In this document: piece after piece, positions 60,313 through 64,000 of the stretch
Numbering within the stretch: the first letter of the stretch is position 1
Layout of the letters: every line of letters begins with the position of its first letter
Assembly: GCF_004358325.1 (NCBI RefSeq)
Contig: NZ_CP037940.1
Location: 2,728,001 to 2,792,000 of the forward strand
Origin: Periweissella cryptocerci
GTDB taxonomy: Bacteria; Bacillota; Bacilli; Lactobacillales; Lactobacillaceae
Reading direction: 5' to 3'
DNA: 64,000 nt
Program-made: the position numbers and the translations under genes
The notes under the pieces: generated by a model
What the model saw: only the letters and a program-made list of their open reading frames with translations
The model's database searches: none
What the model was told of the DNA's origin: nothing

Positions 60313-60350
60313 TTTGACGTCTCAGAATAACCCTTATGGAGGTCTTGTTA
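60313..60350. repeat. Conserved block shared with 57680-57716
   Basis: AGAATAACCCTTATGGA(A/G)GTCTTGTT occurs at both places, each to the side of a copy of the small membrane gene or XRE gene. Function unknown; likely part of a duplicated segment. Confidence 0.6.
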
Positions 60351-60373
60351 CCACATCAGAATGATGAAAATTT

Positions 60374-60425
60374 AAAACTGCGCCGAAACCTATACATATA
60401 AAGGTTCGGCGCAGTTTTGTTTTTT
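60374..60425. terminator. Strong bidirectional terminator
   Basis: AAAACTGCGCCGAAACCT pairs with AGGTTCGGCGCAGTTTT, T-runs on both strands; ends the XRE gene on the right strand and the DUF3139 gene on the left. Confidence 0.92.
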
Positions 60426-60464
60426 AATTTGAATAATTCAGGCGTTCTTGATTAACGCCCGGTA

Positions 60465-60842
60465 TCAGTTGGCAAATGGATGTTTGATTGATTTGGCATT
60501 ATTGGCCACTTCATCACCGTTTTTATCTTGGATGCTTAGATAGGTATGGTACGGAAGTTTGCCCCAGCTCGACATGTTTCTCTCATAAACGTAATAATAC
60601 TTGGAATCATCCTTGAATTGCACAATTACATTATATCCGTTAACTACGTAATCCTTTTTCAACTTAATTGATTTGATTAGTGTAGGGCTCAAATGTTGCT
60701 CGTGTTGAATGAAACTTATAGCATCCTTTTTTGAAGCTTGTTTTTGCAGTGGAAAATTTATTGCCCATGCGATGCCAATAAAAAGGATAATTGTGCCGGT
60801 AATGATTGAGACTATTTTATGGGAGCGTATTACTGTTGGCAT
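60465..60842 (-). CDS. DUF3139-like membrane-anchored protein
   Basis: Product of 125 aa with one N-terminal membrane helix (IVSIITGTIILFIGIAWAI) and an external domain of about 95 residues: a helical AISFIQHEQHLSPTLIKSIK followed by strands ending VQFKDDSKYYYVYERN, the layout of DUF3139 proteins. Function unknown. GAGGAAAAGG lies before the ATG. It is divergent from XRE copy 2 and operator copy 3, and ends at the shared terminator at 60374. Confidence 0.72.
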   Translation of the reverse strand: MPTVIRSHKIVSIITGTIILFIGIAWAINFPLQKQASKKDAISFIQHEQHLSPTLIKSIKLKKDYVVNGYNVIVQFKDDSKYYYVYERNMSSWGKLPYHTYLSIQDKNGDEVANNAKSIKHPFAN

Positions 60843-61025
60843 GATTCCTTTTCCTCTGATTTGCTTTTTATACTTACTTTACAGAACCACCGCTGACACC
60901 GAATTACTAATTTCATTTTATGTGCCTAAAGAACATACTGAAAGTGATGCTAGATTAGCTGCTTGTACGTCAAAAAATAGCTTTTTGAACATTTTTAAGT
61001 ATACGCTCGTTTGTTGTGGTTTTTT

Positions 61026-61068
61026 GCACGTAGTACTTGCATTTGACTAATATGTAAGCAACACGCGT
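61026..61068. promoter_or_regulatory. Operator palindrome, copy 3
   Basis: GCACGTAGTACTTGCA (61026-61041, identical to copy 1's left arm) and TGTAAGCAACACGCGT (61053-61068), 55 bases upstream of XRE copy 2. Confidence 0.72.
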
Positions 61069-61123
61069 AATAAATGTGATATTATTATGTGAAACTAATC
61101 ACAGCAACTGGGGAAATGGAAAT

Positions 61124-61330
61124 ATGGGTAATTTTCTGAAAAATTTAAGGAAGCAGCATGGCTATACGCAAGAGGGGTTAGCGAAAGAGCTACATGTGAC
61201 GCATCAACTGATTTCAGGTTGGGAGCACGATATGTATAATATTCCAAATGTTATGTTGATCGCACTTGCAAAGCTATATAACATTACGGTTGATGAGATA
61301 TTAAACGCTGGAAAGGATACCAATGAATAG
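61124..61330 (+). CDS. XRE-family transcriptional regulator, copy 2
   Basis: Helix-turn-helix protein of 68 aa, the same as the 59982 copy except for a few residues (MYNIPNVMLIALAKLYNITV) and an extra C-terminal DTNE. The DNA reads alike over the gene, so the duplication is recent. The ATG at 61124 follows a GGGGAAATGGA region. Its last codons overlap a 49-aa membrane protein gene (ATGA-type overlap), a common pairing of a small repressor with a membrane partner. Confidence 0.9.
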   Translation: MGNFLKNLRKQHGYTQEGLAKELHVTHQLISGWEHDMYNIPNVMLIALAKLYNITVDEILNAGKDTNE

Positions 61331-61472
61331 ACAAAGGTTTGGAACGCTTATCACGTTTGCGTTCATAATACTGGGATTACTCAATCTAATTATTTTTGGG
61401 GATGCAACCAAGTTCATGATCTTGATTGCAGTTGGAGTGGCAATGTATGTGTCATTTATGTCATCTAAATAG
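61323..61472 (+). CDS. Small 49-aa membrane protein coupled to XRE copy 2
   Basis: Frame of 49 codons, MNRQRFGTLITFAFIILGLL then NLIIFGDATKFMILIAVGVA and MYVSFMSSK: two membrane helices. Its ATG lies 8 bases inside the end of the regulator gene, so translation is coupled. No family recognised. The same position after XRE copy 1 holds no intact frame. Confidence 0.65.
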   Translation: MNRQRFGTLITFAFIILGLLNLIIFGDATKFMILIAVGVAMYVSFMSSK

Positions 61473-61841
61473 GGAAACACGGTGAGTTAGGATGTAATCA
61501 ATCAAATTCGAAGAAGTAGGTTTTCAATTGAGCAAAAAGTTTATTTTGTTTTCAGTTCATTTGATTGAACTTGGTATTGGCTTGCAGTTTTTTTGTGTCT
61601 AGTTTAGTTTATAGGATTCAGTTTAAAGAGCAGTGAGCCGGTGGCGGTTCGCTGCTTTTTTGCCGGACAAATACCATAATTAAGGCCGCGTAATTGCGCA
61701 TTTCACAGAATCTTCGAATTTACGTAACTTGATTGCAATCAAATGAATTACTAAAACTTGAGAATGCAACATTGTTGCAACGTTTAATTGGTAAGCTAAG
61801 AACATCAATAAAAACATAATAATTACGAGGAAAACAAATAA
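61473..61841 (+). other. Intergenic region before the amidase
   Basis: Contains a strong terminator, GCAGTGAGCCG (61629-61639) with CGGTTCGCTGC (61644-61654) and T6, then two palindromes before the amidase start: TTGATTGCAATCAA (61729-61742) and TGCAACATTGTTGCA (61765-61779), which are candidate operators. Confidence 0.7.
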
Positions 61842-63764
61842 ATGAAAAAATTACCTGTTTGTATAATGACCGCAGTGGTCTTCGCTAGTGCCGTGCTGTC
61901 ACCAATTGCCAGTGTTATGTCTGTTAGTGCCGATGATGCCAATTCAGCGCAGAGCAGTCAAGCAACCACCGATAATGGCGTGGTTGCAGTTGCGGCGTCA
62001 TACTTAAATGACAACAATATTAAGTATGTGGTAGTTAACAACACCAAAGGAATTTACTACTACCAACAACCGGATTTAACCACTGGGAAAGTGACTCCAC
62101 TCGTGAAGGCGGGAACATTGATTCCGTTGGCTGCTAACCCAATTGTACAATCAGGTAACACGACGCGCTTGAAGACGGCTAATGGTTACTATATTTCGGG
62201 AAATACCGAATATGTGCAAGTCGTTGATGCCAATAAAGTCTTCATTGATAATCCAGGTAATGTCGTCGCGCAAAAAAATGTGACGCTTTACAGTGACGCT
62301 GAAGGTACTGTCGCGAAGGGAACGATCGCAAAAGATAGTTTGGCAACAGTAACTGCGGTTTCATTTGCAAGTACTGGTAAGGCCATGCTCCAAGTTAGCG
62401 GTGGCTACGTTGAAAACGACAAGAGTAATTTTAAAGTGATTACCGGTAAGTTGACCAATTACTTAACGGCCAACGCGTCACAAGTTATCTTGAAGAAGAG
62501 TACTAACGAATACGGTGATGTTAACTTGAAAAACAAAGTTAAATCATTGAAAATGGGTACAATTGTTAAGATTTCGGGCTTGGCATGGTCAAATGGTGGC
62601 ACTCCCCGCTTGAAAATGGCGAACGGGCACTATTTAACCGCAAATGTCGCGAATGTGATTGTACCAACTAAAAATATTAAGAGCTATTATGTCACTAATC
62701 CTAAGAAGTTAGTTAGTGTTAAAAAAGTTAACGGTTACCGCGAAGTGGCCGCCCCAGCTTCTTCTAAAAACAATGGTTTTGCAGCGGGAACATACTTTAC
62801 AGTTAAGGCTCTCGAATATACTAGCGCAGGCGTACCACGTTTTAAGTTGAGTAATGGTTTGTATGTGACAGCGGCGAAAAAGTCATACCGGACGAAGCTT
62901 GTGAAAACGATTAGCAACTACTGGACGATTAAGCTTGGCAAGACCAAGTTGGTAAAGAAACTCTACTTGTATAAAGATGCTAACTTGAAAAAACGGGTTA
63001 AGGCATACAAAAAAGGCACAGCTGTCAACGTAACCGGTGTTAGTTGGACCAAGGGTGGAACACCACGCTTGAAGGTTAAGGGCGGTTATCTCTCAGCAAC
63101 TAAAAAGGCCTATGCTTATAAATTAAAGGCTGTCAAAATCAAGTCCCCTGGTGCGAGCGCGAGTGTTGGTAGCAACAAAGTTAACACGTATATTATGAGC
63201 AATTACTTCGGTAAAAATGCTAAAGTAACCAAGAAAATCGATAAAATTTTCCCTAAGAATAAGTGGCGCAAGGGTGTGTCTAAACCTGAAGGAATTGTGG
63301 TTCACGAAACGGCAAATCCAACGTCAACTTTGAAAAATGAAATTGCATATATGAAGGCGCACTACCAAAATGCGTTTGTGCATACCTTTATTGATGGTAG
63401 CACCATTGAAAATATCGCGGACACGAGCTATTTGGCATGGGGCTCTGGTTACTATGCTAACCAACGTTTCGTCCAATTTGAACAAGTTCGAGTGCACTCA
63501 AAAAATGATTTTGCCAAAGAAATCAACAACGCGGCGTACTACTCAGCTTACATTTTGAAACAATACGGTTTGAAACCATCATTGGCTAACAAGAATGCGA
63601 CTGGTACGTTATGGTCACATAATGATGTCTCAAATTGGCTTGGTGGCACAGACCACACTGATCCAGTGGCTTACTGGAAAGCATCTGGTACGCAATGGTT
63701 TGGAACTAACTACACAATGAATGATTTCTACCAATTAGTTAAAGCATATTATGCCTCAATTTAA
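61842..63764 (+). CDS. Secreted N-acetylmuramoyl-L-alanine amidase with SH3-like repeats
   Basis: Peptidoglycan amidase of 640 aa. Signal peptide (MKKLPVCIMTAVVFASAVLS..., cut near SVSA). Residues about 50-440 contain six to seven SH3/DUF5776-like wall-binding units of the type NGGTPRLKMANGHYLTA and SAGVPRFKLSNGLYVTAAK. The C-terminal ~180 residues are an Amidase_2 domain: KPEGIVVHETANPTSTLKN (zinc His), QNAFVHTFIDGSTIENI, FVQFEQVRVH, TLWSHNDVSNWLGGTDHTDP (second zinc His and catalytic region). The ATG is preceded by GAGGAAA. Two palindromes lie upstream, and a terminator follows. Confidence 0.92.
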   Translation: MKKLPVCIMTAVVFASAVLSPIASVMSVSADDANSAQSSQATTDNGVVAVAASYLNDNNIKYVVVNNTKGIYYYQQPDLTTGKVTPLVKAGTLIPLAANPIVQSGNTTRLKTANGYYISGNTEYVQVVDANKVFIDNPGNVVAQKNVTLYSDAEGTVAKGTIAKDSLATVTAVSFASTGKAMLQVSGGYVENDKSNFKVITGKLTNYLTANASQVILKKSTNEYGDVNLKNKVKSLKMGTIVKISGLAWSNGGTPRLKMANGHYLTANVANVIVPTKNIKSYYVTNPKKLVSVKKVNGYREVAAPASSKNNGFAAGTYFTVKALEYTSAGVPRFKLSNGLYVTAAKKSYRTKLVKTISNYWTIKLGKTKLVKKLYLYKDANLKKRVKAYKKGTAVNVTGVSWTKGGTPRLKVKGGYLSATKKAYAYKLKAVKIKSPGASASVGSNKVNTYIMSNYFGKNAKVTKKIDKIFPKNKWRKGVSKPEGIVVHETANPTSTLKNEIAYMKAHYQNAFVHTFIDGSTIENIADTSYLAWGSGYYANQRFVQFEQVRVHSKNDFAKEINNAAYYSAYILKQYGLKPSLANKNATGTLWSHNDVSNWLGGTDHTDPVAYWKASGTQWFGTNYTMNDFYQLVKAYYASI

Positions 63765-63812
63765 TGTTTACAGTTAATTAAAGGTAGCGAGTTGGTAACC
63801 TAGTCATACAAG

Positions 63813-63850
63813 AACATCCCCTAATCGTTAAGGTTAGGGGATGTTTTTGT
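63813..63850 (+). terminator. Amidase terminator
   Basis: AACATCCCCTAA pairs with TTAGGGGATGTT, then T5. Confidence 0.92.
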
Positions 63851-64000
63851 GTACATTTGAATATTTTTTGTAGCCGGTTAAAACGCGACAATATCATCGG
63901 ACTGCCATCGCACTCTTTCGAATTTTACTGTCAAAAAAATTGAAACTAATGTACTTTTTTACGGTTTGGTGTCGTTAATTACTATTCGGATTTGGCGAAG

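Overview
The window reads as chromosome of a low-GC, Gram-positive lactic acid bacterium. Protein families and gene order (endonuclease IV next to rpsU, divergent pepQ/ccpA with a cre-like site, rnhA/ebsA/lspA/rluD leading into a PyrR-attenuated operon) fit the Lactobacillaceae, probably the Leuconostoc-Weissella group. The genus is an inference; no rRNA gene is present to settle it.

Layout. 1-50 kb is mostly core housekeeping: the end of nfo, rpsU, an asparaginase, a YdcZ-type exporter, YitT, cca, an ABC-F ATPase, thyA, dfrA, pepQ/ccpA, a glucosaminidase, yebC, a LysE-type exporter, an IMPase-like phosphatase and typA. From 25.4 to 34 kb lies a cell-surface block: an LCP-fold protein that has lost its catalytic arginines, a membrane-anchored protein, and three secreted lysine-rich proteins sharing an unrecognised C-terminal module. 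34-44 kb holds a nucleoid-associated protein, a nitroreductase, a FAD amino-acid oxidase and the lspA-rluD pair. 44.3-49.1 kb is a pyrR-carA-carB operon with a PyrR attenuator. Its CarA lacks the glutaminase Cys/His/Glu, and its CarB is shortened and has lost ATP-grasp motifs, so the pair looks like conserved pseudoenzymes. 50.1-64 kb is accessory: tRNA-Ser(CGA), an integrase remnant, toxin-like small peptides, an AAC(3)-family acetyltransferase, an ABC exporter, an iteron-like repeat tract, and a cluster of XRE regulators, VanZ-like and small membrane or secreted proteins with three copies of one palindromic operator. An amidase with SH3-like repeats closes the window.

Mobile DNA. Two 1530-bp ISL3-family insertion sequences, each with a perfect 8-bp target duplication, sit inside rho-independent terminator hairpins. 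Nine short non-autonomous elements (copies A-I) share the IS termini, and several have 8-bp duplications; most lie at a terminator poly-T tract. Their interior folds into a multi-branched structure whose arms change in a compensatory way between copies. One copy sits in the poly-U of the pyr attenuator, between it and pyrR. This structured, terminator-seeking element family and the dead CarAB pair are the two most interesting things here.
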